A stretch of DNA of 64,000 nucleotides from a virus. Positions 16,397 through 23,160 of the stretch are shown here, one piece after another. How positions within the stretch are numbered: position 1 is the first letter of the stretch; every line of letters starts with the position of its first letter. The translations under genes and the position numbers were made by a program. The stretch lies in the IMG/VR virus record IMGVR_UViG_3300033143_004671, positions 1 to 64,000 of that record. One strand, given 5' to 3'. The notes beneath the pieces were generated by a model, which saw only the letters and a program-made list of their open reading frames with translations, was not told the DNA's origin and made no database searches.

Positions 16397-17560
16397 ATGA
16401 TCAAGGAACGCAAACGCCGATCTATATCCAAGGACCTCAAACGCGAGTCGCTTCCCCCGTCGAGGTATTTTCTAAGTACAGGTAGCACGTTACTCGATCT
16501 CGCTATCTCGGACCGATACCCCGGTGGTGTGGGCAGTGGACGAACTACCCAATTGATCGGGGATAACTCCACGGCCAAGACTGTACTGATGAAAGAGATT
16601 CTAGGCTCGGCACAAAGACAAGGCGGGTTTGCAGTGGAGGAGGAAGCCGAATACACTCCCGACTTTGAACGTGCTGAACTGTTCGGACTAGACGTGGGCG
16701 ATTGGCGTGACGGGGTTTTCGACTCTGATCTTCCTCTAATCGACGCTCTCGACCACGCCGACGCCTACGTCTACCGAAACCCGTCCTCACTCGAGAATGT
16801 GTTTGACGACGAGATAGCACAGATCGTCAATCTCTCCCGTGGGCAGTGGGCGGATGTGACTCTCAAAAAGAATAACAAGGGCGATACTGTCCGCAAGGTC
16901 AAGATGGAGGAGGTCGATGCAATACCCAAACCTATCGCCATAGGCATAGACACGCTGACGGCCTTACCCTCCATCGCTGAACTAAACAGGACACTAAATG
17001 AGAAGTCCTACAATATGGAGCGAGCGAAAGTGATGTCCGCTGGGTTCAGGAAGTACATCAAGCCCATCGGCTCTGAAGACATCACTATCGTCGCTGTAGA
17101 CCATATCCGATCCAATGTGGGTATCTCATTTGGTAAGGACTGGACGGTGAGTGGGGGGAAGGCAATGCAGCAATATGCTAGTACGCGAGTATTCCTCAAG
17201 CACACGGAGACACTCAAGAACAAGCATGGGGTAGACTATGGGGTGAAGATACACTTCAAGGTGGTTAAGAACAAGCTCGCCCCACCATTCCGCGAAGGTG
17301 ATTTCTACGTAATCTTCGACTACGGCATCGACGATATACGATCTAACATCGAGTGGTTGAGGAATCAAAAAGTAGATTCCAAGCTCAAAGTTAAAGGAGC
17401 ATGGTTCAACTGGGGAGAAGAGCGGCTAGGGCAAGGAATCGAGAAGGCCATAACCAACGCCGAAGAGATGGGTGAGACGATGGTGAGGGCGATTGAGAAG
17501 GAAGTCGTCAGGGTATGGCGAATCATACACGAGCCGACTAAGAGAAGGAGAAAGAGATGA
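16397..17560 (+). CDS. RecA/UvsX-like recombinase
   Basis: 387 residues from ATG 16397, chosen over ATG 16379 because AAGGAG sits seven bases upstream. The Walker A is IGDNSTAKTVL, with Ala where RecA has the second Gly; UvsX proteins also vary here. The chain continues AVEEEAEYTPDFERAELFGL and the Walker-B-like IGIDTLTALPS, and ends in a very basic tail KRRRKR. It should form filaments on ssDNA and drive strand exchange. It is followed, with a four-base overlap, by a RuvC-like resolvase gene, and preceded by SSB and mediator, so this is a recombination operon. Confidence 0.85.
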   Translation: MIKERKRRSISKDLKRESLPPSRYFLSTGSTLLDLAISDRYPGGVGSGRTTQLIGDNSTAKTVLMKEILGSAQRQGGFAVEEEAEYTPDFERAELFGLDVGDWRDGVFDSDLPLIDALDHADAYVYRNPSSLENVFDDEIAQIVNLSRGQWADVTLKKNNKGDTVRKVKMEEVDAIPKPIAIGIDTLTALPSIAELNRTLNEKSYNMERAKVMSAGFRKYIKPIGSEDITIVAVDHIRSNVGISFGKDWTVSGGKAMQQYASTRVFLKHTETLKNKHGVDYGVKIHFKVVKNKLAPPFREGDFYVIFDYGIDDIRSNIEWLRNQKVDSKLKVKGAWFNWGEERLGQGIEKAITNAEEMGETMVRAIEKEVVRVWRIIHEPTKRRRKR

Positions 17561-18126
17561 GTGATCTAGTAGTGGCCTTCGATCCGGGCAAGGATGGCTT
17601 TATCTCTTACCTTCACGACGGGGAGACGGGTAGTTGGCCTATGCCTACCGTCAAGATCGGCAAGGGAGGGAAGAGGGACTATGACATCACTGCCCTACGT
17701 ACGATCCTCGATGAAATAGCCGATACAAACCACGACATAGATCTTGCTGTAATCGAAAAGCAGCAAGCTATGCCTGGTCAGGGAGTCACATCTATGTTCT
17801 CGATAGGTATGGGCTATGGTCTGCTGCTTGGCTTGGTTACCGGTTTGCGTCTACCCTATGCTGTAGTTCACCCGAGAACGTGGAAAAAGATCATGCTTAG
17901 GGATGTGCCCGGTGACGACCAAAAAGGCAGGTCGATCATAGCAGCGGGCAGGCTTTTTCCTAACGTCGATCTTAGGAAGAGCGAACGAGCTAGGAAGCCT
18001 CACGACGGTAAGGCCGAGTCATTGCTGCTCGCATGGTATGGATTGCATCACCTATTACTCGTACCCGAAAAGAAGCCGAAGAGGCAGAGAAGGACGATTC
18101 CAGGAGGTGGGTTTGGTTATTGGTAG
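17557..18126 (+). CDS. RuvC-like Holliday junction resolvase
   Basis: 189 residues overlapping recA by four bases (ATGA). The RNase-H-fold acidic sites are visible: VVAFDPGKDG (first Asp), LAVIEKQQAMPGQG (Glu), and HDGKAESLLLAW near the C-terminus (Asp and Glu). Length and motif order fit RuvC-like phage enzymes. It would cut branched DNA left by recombination and replication. Confidence 0.85.
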   Translation: MSDLVVAFDPGKDGFISYLHDGETGSWPMPTVKIGKGGKRDYDITALRTILDEIADTNHDIDLAVIEKQQAMPGQGVTSMFSIGMGYGLLLGLVTGLRLPYAVVHPRTWKKIMLRDVPGDDQKGRSIIAAGRLFPNVDLRKSERARKPHDGKAESLLLAWYGLHHLLLVPEKKPKRQRRTIPGGGFGYW

Positions 18127-18127
18127 G

Positions 18128-18133
18128 TATAAT
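18128..18133 (+). promoter_or_regulatory. GTATAATG-type promoter box upstream of the guide-array operon
   Basis: TTGGTAGGTATAATGGTATG lies just after the resolvase stop. It drives the gene at 18158 and, if there is no terminator, the hairpin array and Tas-like gene that follow; no terminator is visible between them. Confidence 0.5.
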
Positions 18134-18157
18134 GGTATGACAGGAAAGGATAGGAAG

Positions 18158-18685
18158 ATGACAAAGAAAACATGGAAAGATTATGTGAGACAAGCTGTCG
18201 AGAAACGCCCCAATGCTGAAAGGGCCGTCAAGATCAAGTATGCTATCAAGTTGCTCCACAAAAACGCCGAGGTAAGAGAGCCTTGGATGAACCAAATGGA
18301 GTACCGTGCGGTCCAAGCCGAGGTAGACGCACTGGAAGCAGCAATCAGACGGGACGCAAAAGACAAGATTGAAGCGGCCGTCGTCAGCAATCCAAGCTGG
18401 AGAGGGGCCGAAGTCATAGACGCTTCCTCGCCTCTCATAGCGGCAACGATCTTCGATACCTGGATAGTGCGGGGCAAGCCGATTATGGCTTGTACGGGTA
18501 CCGAGTTGAAAGCCGAGGCTGTGATTTCCCGTAAGCAGGCCTCGGGTAAACTCAAAAACGCGGAGTTCTACGAATGGCTGTCAGAGGAGGCGGGGGAAGA
18601 TATTGTTGGTGAGGCAGTATCGACCGAGGATGCTGCTATGCGTTGGTGCGAGATTGCGGGAGTCGCTGAGGGCTCCCTTGTTTGA
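18158..18685 (+). CDS. Hypothetical protein directly upstream of the hairpin array
   Basis: 175 residues from ATG 18158 (AGGAAAGGATAGGAAG upstream; the ATG at 18137 is less well placed). No family is recognised. The N-terminal half is helical and charged; the C-terminal half contains IRRDAKDKIEAAVVSNPSW and KNAEFYEWLSEEAGED. It ends seven bases before the first hairpin unit and is in the same orientation as the Tas-like gene, so it could be an accessory factor of that system. Nothing more can be said. Confidence 0.6.
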   Translation: MTKKTWKDYVRQAVEKRPNAERAVKIKYAIKLLHKNAEVREPWMNQMEYRAVQAEVDALEAAIRRDAKDKIEAAVVSNPSWRGAEVIDASSPLIAATIFDTWIVRGKPIMACTGTELKAEAVISRKQASGKLKNAEFYEWLSEEAGEDIVGEAVSTEDAAMRWCEIAGVAEGSLV

Positions 18686-18691
18686 TATATT

Positions 18692-18741
18692 GGAAGGCGG
18701 ACGATCATCCCTTGTCACCCTGACGCCGCATGCCGCCTTCC
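18692..18741 (+). repeat. Array unit 1
   Basis: Arms GGAAGGCGG (18692-18700) and CCGCCTTCC (18733-18741) pair over 9 bp; the closing position is A/G instead of the C-G found in the other units. Spacer-like segments: A = ATCATCCCT, B = TGACGCCGCA. Octamer at 18713-18720. Confidence 0.85.
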
Positions 18742-18754
18742 TTTAAGTTGAACG

Positions 18755-18802
18755 TGGATGGACCAATCGCATAGTGTCACCCTTATAATGACTGTCCATC
18801 CA
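18755..18802 (+). repeat. Array unit 2
   Basis: Arms TGGATGGAC (18755-18763) and GTCCATCCA (18794-18802), 9 bp perfect. A = ATCGCATAG, B = TTATAATGAC. Octamer at 18775-18782. Confidence 0.9.
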
Positions 18803-18817
18803 TTTGATAATTGAATA

Positions 18818-18869
18818 GTAGTGTGGACCAGGTCATGTTTGTCACCCATACAGTCAGTGTCCACACTAC
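18818..18869 (+). repeat. Array unit 3
   Basis: Arms GTAGTGTGGAC (18818-18828) and GTCCACACTAC (18859-18869), 11 bp perfect. A = GGTCATGTT, B = ATACAGTCAG. Octamer at 18840-18847. Confidence 0.9.
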
Positions 18870-18878
18870 AAACTAAAA

Positions 18879-18930
18879 TGGATGTGGGCCATAGTAAGGT
18901 TGTCACCCTATGTACTCATGCCCACATCCA
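18879..18930 (+). repeat. Array unit 4
   Basis: Arms TGGATGTGGGC (18879-18889) and GCCCACATCCA (18920-18930), 11 bp perfect. A = TAGTAAGGT, B = TATGTACTCA. Octamer at 18901-18908. Confidence 0.9.
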
Positions 18931-18940
18931 CGAAACTCAA

Positions 18941-18988
18941 AGTGTGGACCATATATCGTCTGTCACCCTTTAGAAGATTGTCCCCACT
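18941..18988 (+). repeat. Array unit 5
   Basis: Arms AGTGTGGAC (18941-18949) and GTCCCCACT (18980-18988), 8 of 9 paired with one T/C mismatch. A = TATATCGTC, B = TTTAGAAGAT. Octamer at 18961-18968. Confidence 0.88.
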
Positions 18989-18996
18989 ACAAACTA

Positions 18997-19042
18997 GGAT
19001 GGACCAAACACCTTTTGTCACCCTTACGCGGCGTGTCCATCC
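18997..19042 (+). repeat. Array unit 6
   Basis: Arms GGATGGAC (18997-19004) and GTCCATCC (19035-19042), 8 bp perfect, the same stem as unit 2. A = AACACCTTT, B = TTACGCGGCG. Octamer at 19016-19023. Confidence 0.9.
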
Positions 19043-19054
19043 CATAAACCAAAA

Positions 19055-19102
19055 GAGGAAGGCCGAACCTGTTGTGTCACCCAGAGAAACGTTGCCTTCC
19101 TC
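19055..19102 (+). repeat. Array unit 7
   Basis: Arms GAGGAAGGC (19055-19063) and GCCTTCCTC (19094-19102), 9 bp perfect. A = AACCTGTTG, B = AGAGAAACGT. Octamer at 19075-19082. The edge reads GGCCG where most units have GGACCA. Confidence 0.9.
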
Positions 19103-19113
19103 ACAAAACCAAT

Positions 19114-19165
19114 GCGAAGCGGGCCACGACCCGACTGTCACCCATTGCTGGCTTGCCCGCTTCGC
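19114..19165 (+). repeat. Array unit 8
   Basis: Arms GCGAAGCGGGC (19114-19124) and GCCCGCTTCGC (19155-19165), 11 bp perfect. A = CGACCCGAC, B = ATTGCTGGCT. Octamer at 19136-19143. It ends 21 bases before the start of the Tas-like gene. Confidence 0.9.
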
Positions 19166-19186
19166 CTGACATTGAAAGGAAGAGCG

Positions 19187-20083
19187 ATGAAACAGGAAAG
19201 AGACCAATCCACCCCCGACACCCAAGACCCCGACATCTCAATCCACCTCATTCAGGACCGCTACCGCCACCGAGTAGCGGCACAGGATGCGAGAAAGAGA
19301 ATCGACAGCCAAACAGGGGCCATGGTTCGCAGATACCTTGGCTACCAAAACGATCTTCCTGAAAAAGAGACCAAAAGGATCGCCGAGGTAGCCTCGGAAA
19401 CGATTAAGGCCATCCAAAAGGGAACCGAAGTACCCGAGGCAGGACAAGTCATTCTCGATTCGCCTGCTTGCGTCATGTTCATCCTCGCGGCAAAGGAATC
19501 GAGGCTGCCCTATATCAATCACGAAAGGCAATGTGAGAAGGAGATGGTCTCCATGGCTAAGAAGCTCCCCGTATATAAATGGGTTGAGTCGGTCAAGGGA
19601 CTGGGTGCGGTTGGGCTGGCCGTTCTCGTTGGTGAGTGTGGTGATCTGTCGAAGTATGCCAATCCTGCAAAGCTGTGGAAGCGCCTCGGATTGGCCGTCA
19701 TGGATGGACGCAGGCAGGGCGACCCTGGGAGCAACGCGACGGCCGAGGATTGGATCGAGCATGGGTACTGTAAACGTAGGCGGTCAGCGTGCTGGACGAT
19801 TCGAGAGCCTCTACTCAAGAATGATAATGAGTACAGGACATTATTGCTCACCAGGAAGCAATTCGAGTATGATAAGGCGACCAAGATTGGATTAGTGGTC
19901 GCAACGACAAGTAAAAAGACGGCCGACAATTGGGAAAAGGTTGGCTTGCCCAGACCGGAAGTCGTGAAAAAGGTCGATACGGAAATCCACCGTTCAGTAG
20001 GGCACATCCACAATCTCGCTGCTCGGTATGTTGAAAAGAGAATGATTCGGGATCTGTGGCGTGCCTGGAGAGATGTAGCGTAA
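19187..20083 (+). CDS. tasA: Tas-like protein with Nop/IS110 C-terminal-type domain (probable TIGR-associated effector, TasA type)
   Basis: 298 residues from ATG 19187, with GAAAGGAAGAG upstream. Residues 1-130 are helical and charged. Residues 133-175 hold WVESVKGLGAVGLAVLVGE, then DLSKYANPAKLWKRLGL, the helix-hairpin-helix core of the IS110/IS116/IS902 transposase C-terminal domain and of Nop-type domains that hold box C/D guide RNAs. A C-terminal helix around 276-295 (HNLAARYVEKRMIRDLWRAW) also fits IS110-type C-termini. The N-terminal DEDD/RuvC-like catalytic domain of IS110 is absent and no HNH or RuvC motif is seen, so this looks like a nuclease-free Tas (TasA type) that binds guides from the adjacent array. 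With no IS ends present, a transposase is unlikely. Family assignment is by motif and context. Confidence 0.75.
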   Translation: MKQERDQSTPDTQDPDISIHLIQDRYRHRVAAQDARKRIDSQTGAMVRRYLGYQNDLPEKETKRIAEVASETIKAIQKGTEVPEAGQVILDSPACVMFILAAKESRLPYINHERQCEKEMVSMAKKLPVYKWVESVKGLGAVGLAVLVGECGDLSKYANPAKLWKRLGLAVMDGRRQGDPGSNATAEDWIEHGYCKRRRSACWTIREPLLKNDNEYRTLLLTRKQFEYDKATKIGLVVATTSKKTADNWEKVGLPRPEVVKKVDTEIHRSVGHIHNLAARYVEKRMIRDLWRAWRDVA

Positions 20084-20096
20084 GGACGATTGAATA

Positions 20097-20303
20097 ATGC
20101 AAGAAAAACACATGAAAGAAAACCTCTATCAAGCCTCGCTGTGCATAGGTAGAATAGAAGTAGCTCTGAACGATGACAATCATGGGATAGACCCAAGTCG
20201 GGCGGCGGAGATCAGGGACCTGCTTGTCGAGGTAAGAGAGCCTTTGACAAAGGCGATACGTCTACTAGATGACGTTGTGAAGATTGGATGGGATGGAGAT
20301 TGA
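20097..20303 (+). CDS. Small helical protein
   Basis: 68 residues (MQEKHMKENLYQASLCIGRI...). It is helical, with EVREPLTKAIRLLDDVVKIG at the end. An AAGGA site lies ten bases before the ATG. The gene sits between the Tas-like gene and the Rad50 N-half gene. No function is recognised. Confidence 0.55.
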   Translation: MQEKHMKENLYQASLCIGRIEVALNDDNHGIDPSRAAEIRDLLVEVREPLTKAIRLLDDVVKIGWDGD

Positions 20304-20304
20304 G

Positions 20305-21378
20305 ATGATCCAGTCAATCCAGATAAAGAACTTCCAGTCTCACAAGGACACGAGGATCGACCTAGCCGACGGCATGACGATCCTTGTCGGCACGTCCGAC
20401 TCCGGCAAGACCTCCATACTGAGGGCTATCAACTGGGTAGTCAATAACAGGCCACGAGGTAGGGCATTCGTCAGGCATGGCTCGGATGGTGAATGCAATG
20501 TGGTCATCAGGACTGACGACCGCGATGTCCACCGATTCCAAAAGAGCAGCAAGGGAGAGTACCGCGTGGACGGTGAAGTGTTCACCGCTCTCGCGGGTAA
20601 CGTGCCACCACAAGTACAAGAAGCCCTACCCTTGCTCGATCTCAACGTGTCGTCCCAACTTCAATCACACTATCTCGTCCTCGACAGTCCAGGCAAGATT
20701 GCCAAGGCGATCAACGACGTGGTTCACTTGGAGGAAGCCGAGGAGATGATCGACACTTTGGCCTCCCGTATCAGGAAAGCCAAAGCAAAGATCGAAACAA
20801 ACGAGGATCGACAGGATGCTCTAGAATCGTCCCTAAGGGCATTCGAGGGGTTAGGTGTATATCGACACGTCTTGAAGGACGTTTGTACGTTAGAAACGAT
20901 CCTCGTACGTTCCAGGGACGATCTGACACGTCTCGATAGGATACTCGACGATCTCCACGGGATCGCCGAGCAAGACGTAGTCATTCCGGAGGGTATAGAG
21001 GCATTGCTAGACGAGATCGGACAACAGCAAGAAGAGGTCGTAGCAATGAAGGATAATCTTGATTGGCTGTCCAACCTCGTCGAGGACATTAGAAAAGCCG
21101 AAAAAGAGGTTCCCGACACAATAGAGGCCGAGAGGTTAGCCAGTGAGATTGAAGCGTTGAGAGAAGGGACAAACGGGTCACAAAAGACATGGCGAATGCT
21201 GCGAGGTATCACGAACCAGATAGAGGATCTGAACGAGAGCATTGCCTCCCTCACCAACGAAACTAGACGTGAGAGACGAGTGTATAATGATTTGTTGAAC
21301 GAGTTGGAAACCTGCCCGACCTGCGGACAGGAAATAGACGATGAACAGAAAGAACTCGTGCTGGAGAACATGAGATGA
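20305..21378 (+). CDS. sbcC: Rad50/SbcC N-terminal half ending at a zinc hook
   Basis: 357 residues from ATG 20305, chosen because GGAG is seven bases upstream and the previous stop ends at 20303. MIQSIQIKNFQSHKDTRIDL and the Walker A LVGTSDSGKTSILRAINWV are the SbcC/Rad50 N-lobe. A long coiled coil follows, and the chain stops soon after the zinc hook LETCPTCGQEIDDEQ. The return coiled coil and the C-lobe are missing and are supplied by the separate gene at 23138. A copy of the AGAAACGATCCTCG repeat core lies inside the coiled-coil coding region. It works with the Mre11-like nuclease at 21610. Confidence 0.85.
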   Translation: MIQSIQIKNFQSHKDTRIDLADGMTILVGTSDSGKTSILRAINWVVNNRPRGRAFVRHGSDGECNVVIRTDDRDVHRFQKSSKGEYRVDGEVFTALAGNVPPQVQEALPLLDLNVSSQLQSHYLVLDSPGKIAKAINDVVHLEEAEEMIDTLASRIRKAKAKIETNEDRQDALESSLRAFEGLGVYRHVLKDVCTLETILVRSRDDLTRLDRILDDLHGIAEQDVVIPEGIEALLDEIGQQQEEVVAMKDNLDWLSNLVEDIRKAEKEVPDTIEAERLASEIEALREGTNGSQKTWRMLRGITNQIEDLNESIASLTNETRRERRVYNDLLNELETCPTCGQEIDDEQKELVLENMR

Positions 21379-21632
21379 GTGAAACGAACTCTCTTGGAAT
21401 GAGACCACAGCCCAATCCATCCTCTAGTGACCACCCAGCTATCTGGGATATGGTGATAGCGGATATGAAGGCGAGGGATCTGAAGGGATTGGAATCTTAC
21501 GGCACGAGACTGAAGGCATTTAATGGACGGGATGCTCTCGTGGACGCCTATCAGGAAATGTTGGATGCCGCTGTGTATCTTCGGCAGGCCATATATGAAA
21601 GGGATAATAATGAAAATCCTGATAGTAGGTGA
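21375..21632 (+). CDS. Conserved phage protein (MazG-like all-alpha family suspected)
   Basis: 85 residues overlapping the preceding gene by four bases. The middle reads DMKARDLKGLESYGTRLKAF then NGRDALVDAYQEMLDAAVYL, a widespread phage pattern (NGRDALVDAYQExLDxAVYLRQA). Its acidic helices recall MazG-type nucleotide hydrolases, though function is not established. Its 3' end overlaps the Mre11-like gene by 23 bases. Confidence 0.6.
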   Translation: MSETNSLGMRPQPNPSSSDHPAIWDMVIADMKARDLKGLESYGTRLKAFNGRDALVDAYQEMLDAAVYLRQAIYERDNNENPDSR

Positions 21633-22509
21633 CCTGCATTTGAGAGTTCGCTGTCCCCGCAAAAGGACGGACGAGAACTTCATGCACACCTGCCTCGACA
21701 AGCTTCATCAGATCCTCGACATCGCCGTGGAGTTCGGATGCGACTTTATCGTCCAAGCGGGAGACTTCTTCGATTCTCCCGATCCATCCAAAGAACTGAT
21801 AGCCGAAGTCATCGAGCACCTCAGGACATCCTCGTGTCCCGTTTTCGTAATCCACGGTCAACACGACCTCGCCTTCCATAATAAAAATGCATCCCGTAGA
21901 TCGGCTCTCCGTATACTAGAGGCTGCCAGATGCCTTACATCACTCAACACCATCCCTGAAGGATATGGGAATACTAACCTATATGGAGCCTCATTCGGAC
22001 AGACTCCCACTCCACCAAAAAACACAGATGTCTACAATATCCTAGTCGCTCATACGATGGTGGGTAACAGGCCTCTATGGCCGGGCCACGACCTGACAGG
22101 TCCGAAGGCGTACATGAGGAAGTACCCGTGGTTCGATCTATATGTCGTAGGTGATTATCACTACCCATTCGAGGAAACATGCAAGGATAAGGTAATGATA
22201 AACGCTGGGGCCGTCCTGCGTCTGACCTCAGATAAGCGGGACAGGACGAGGCACCCTAAGGTAGTTGTCTATGATACTAAGACAAACGAGGCAGAGGACA
22301 TCCATCTGAAAGTATTGCCGTGGGAGACGGTGTTCGACCTAACAGAAGAGGAAACAGACAAACCACAGTTCGATGAACTGATAGACAGGCTGAGGAAGCA
22401 AGGTGAGATCGGTGTCTCCTTCGCCGAGAATCTGGCATCGTACCTCGAAGGGCGGGACGTGGAAGAAGCAGTACGAGATTTGCTGTGGGAATGCCTAGAG
22501 ACGAAATGA
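21610..22509 (+). CDS. sbcD: Mre11/SbcD-like nuclease
   Basis: 299 residues from ATG 21610, with GAAAGGGA upstream. Calcineurin-type phosphoesterase motifs: VGDLHL (motif I), QAGDFFDSPDP (motif II), HGQHD (motif III, where GNHD is usual), VAHTMVG (motif IV) and GDYHYP (motif V, where GHxH is usual). With Rad50 it trims DNA ends in repair and recombination. The gene lies between the two Rad50 halves. The GDYH variant may shift activity. Confidence 0.85.
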   Translation: MKILIVGDLHLRVRCPRKRTDENFMHTCLDKLHQILDIAVEFGCDFIVQAGDFFDSPDPSKELIAEVIEHLRTSSCPVFVIHGQHDLAFHNKNASRRSALRILEAARCLTSLNTIPEGYGNTNLYGASFGQTPTPPKNTDVYNILVAHTMVGNRPLWPGHDLTGPKAYMRKYPWFDLYVVGDYHYPFEETCKDKVMINAGAVLRLTSDKRDRTRHPKVVVYDTKTNEAEDIHLKVLPWETVFDLTEEETDKPQFDELIDRLRKQGEIGVSFAENLASYLEGRDVEEAVRDLLWECLETK

Positions 22510-22682
22510 AAAGTACTCCAGTAGAAATCGAAGGGACCACGTCGAGAACGACCCAGGAGATTCGATTGAATCTTCGTGGGGGAGGCCCTCAAGGTATGGA
22601 GGTCATTTTTACCTGTACGAAAGGCAAAACTGAGATTATGATATGGAACCCATACTTGAAGAAATGGCGCAGTATAGAATAG
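22506..22682 (+). CDS. Small hypothetical protein
   Basis: 58 residues from ATG 22506, overlapping the SbcD stop as ATGA. It starts MKSTPVEIEGTTSRTTQEIR and ends IWNPYLKKWRSIE; it looks beta-rich. No strong ribosome site is seen, so coupling to SbcD translation is likely. No function is recognised. Confidence 0.45.
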   Translation: MKSTPVEIEGTTSRTTQEIRLNLRGGGPQGMEVIFTCTKGKTEIMIWNPYLKKWRSIE

Positions 22683-22691
22683 GACATTCAG

Positions 22692-22955
22692 ATGGAATCT
22701 ATCGCGGACAAAATCAAAAAGGCCCGACGGACGCTCGACGAGAAGAAGGCGAAGAAGGCCGAACTAAAAGGCCGCAGGAAGGCCCTGATGGAGGAACTTT
22801 TCAAGCACCACAAACTCAGGTCCATCTCGGCTGCCGAAGCGAGAATAGATGAGCTTGAGAGGCAGATAGAGGAGGGCCAGGAGGAGCTAGACGAGAAGAT
22901 GAAAAGCCTGGACGAGATGATGGAAGAAATGGAGAAGAATAAAAATGGCAGATGA
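22692..22955 (+). CDS. Short coiled-coil protein
   Basis: 87 residues, almost all heptad-like Lys/Glu-rich helix (KKAKKAELKGRRKALMEELF; RIDELERQIEEGQEELDEKM). It lies between the Mre11-like gene and the Rad50 C-half gene and could be a separate piece of coiled coil related to Rad50. The link to Rad50 is inference from position only. Confidence 0.5.
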   Translation: MESIADKIKKARRTLDEKKAKKAELKGRRKALMEELFKHHKLRSISAAEARIDELERQIEEGQEELDEKMKSLDEMMEEMEKNKNGR

Positions 22956-23160
22956 AGCAGCGATCAGATTCCACAGTACCGATGGATCGGATACGCTGGA
23001 GTGCCAACGATGCCACAAAAAGGAGCATGTTGACCTGGTTTGGTATTGTGTAAACCACGGGGTGTTCTGTTGGAATTGTGCATTGATTCTCCTATCGCGG
23101 CTCAAGGCAAAGACGACAGGGGACCAGGGAACATCGGATGAAAACGATACAGGAATATGA
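22945..23160 (+). CDS. Small zinc-ribbon protein
   Basis: 71 residues overlapping the coiled-coil gene. LECQRCHKKEHVDLVWYC and HGVFCWNCALILL supply two CxxC pairs, enough for one zinc site. It sits between coiled-coil and Rad50 C-half genes. Whether it takes part in the Mre11-Rad50 complex is unknown. Confidence 0.55.
   Translation: MADEAAIRFHSTDGSDTLECQRCHKKEHVDLVWYCVNHGVFCWNCALILLSRLKAKTTGDQGTSDENDTGI

Larger units (their letters stand above)
18692..19165 (+). ncRNA. Tandem array of eight hairpin units with fixed geometry (TIGR-like guide RNA array)
   Basis: Eight tandem units of 46-52 bases are separated by A-rich linkers of 8-15 bases. Each has a left arm, exactly 11 bases, the invariant octamer TGTCACCC, exactly 11 bases, and a right arm complementary to the left. 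The arms differ between units but stay paired (8-11 bp). Flanking the octamer, unit-specific segments of 9 (A) and about 10 bases (B) are bounded by conserved (C/A)CA or CGA on one side and T-G on the other. The octamers start at 18713, 18775, 18840, 18901, 18961, 19016, 19075 and 19136. This edge-spacer A-loop-spacer B layout, followed by a Nop/IS110-C protein gene, is what is known of TIGR (tandem interspaced guide RNA) arrays. Plus-strand transcription is inferred from the orientation of the Tas-like gene. The structure is certain; the TIGR name is inference. Confidence 0.85.

Noticed and set aside
18692-19165. CRISPR array
   Set aside because: The conserved repeat is only eight bases, the arms vary and the spacers are 9-10 bases; no cas gene lies near. 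The geometry fits TIGR-type arrays instead.
19187-20083. Active IS110 insertion sequence
   Set aside because: The N-terminal DEDD domain is missing and there are no element ends or duplications; the gene lies in a phage operon next to a hairpin array.
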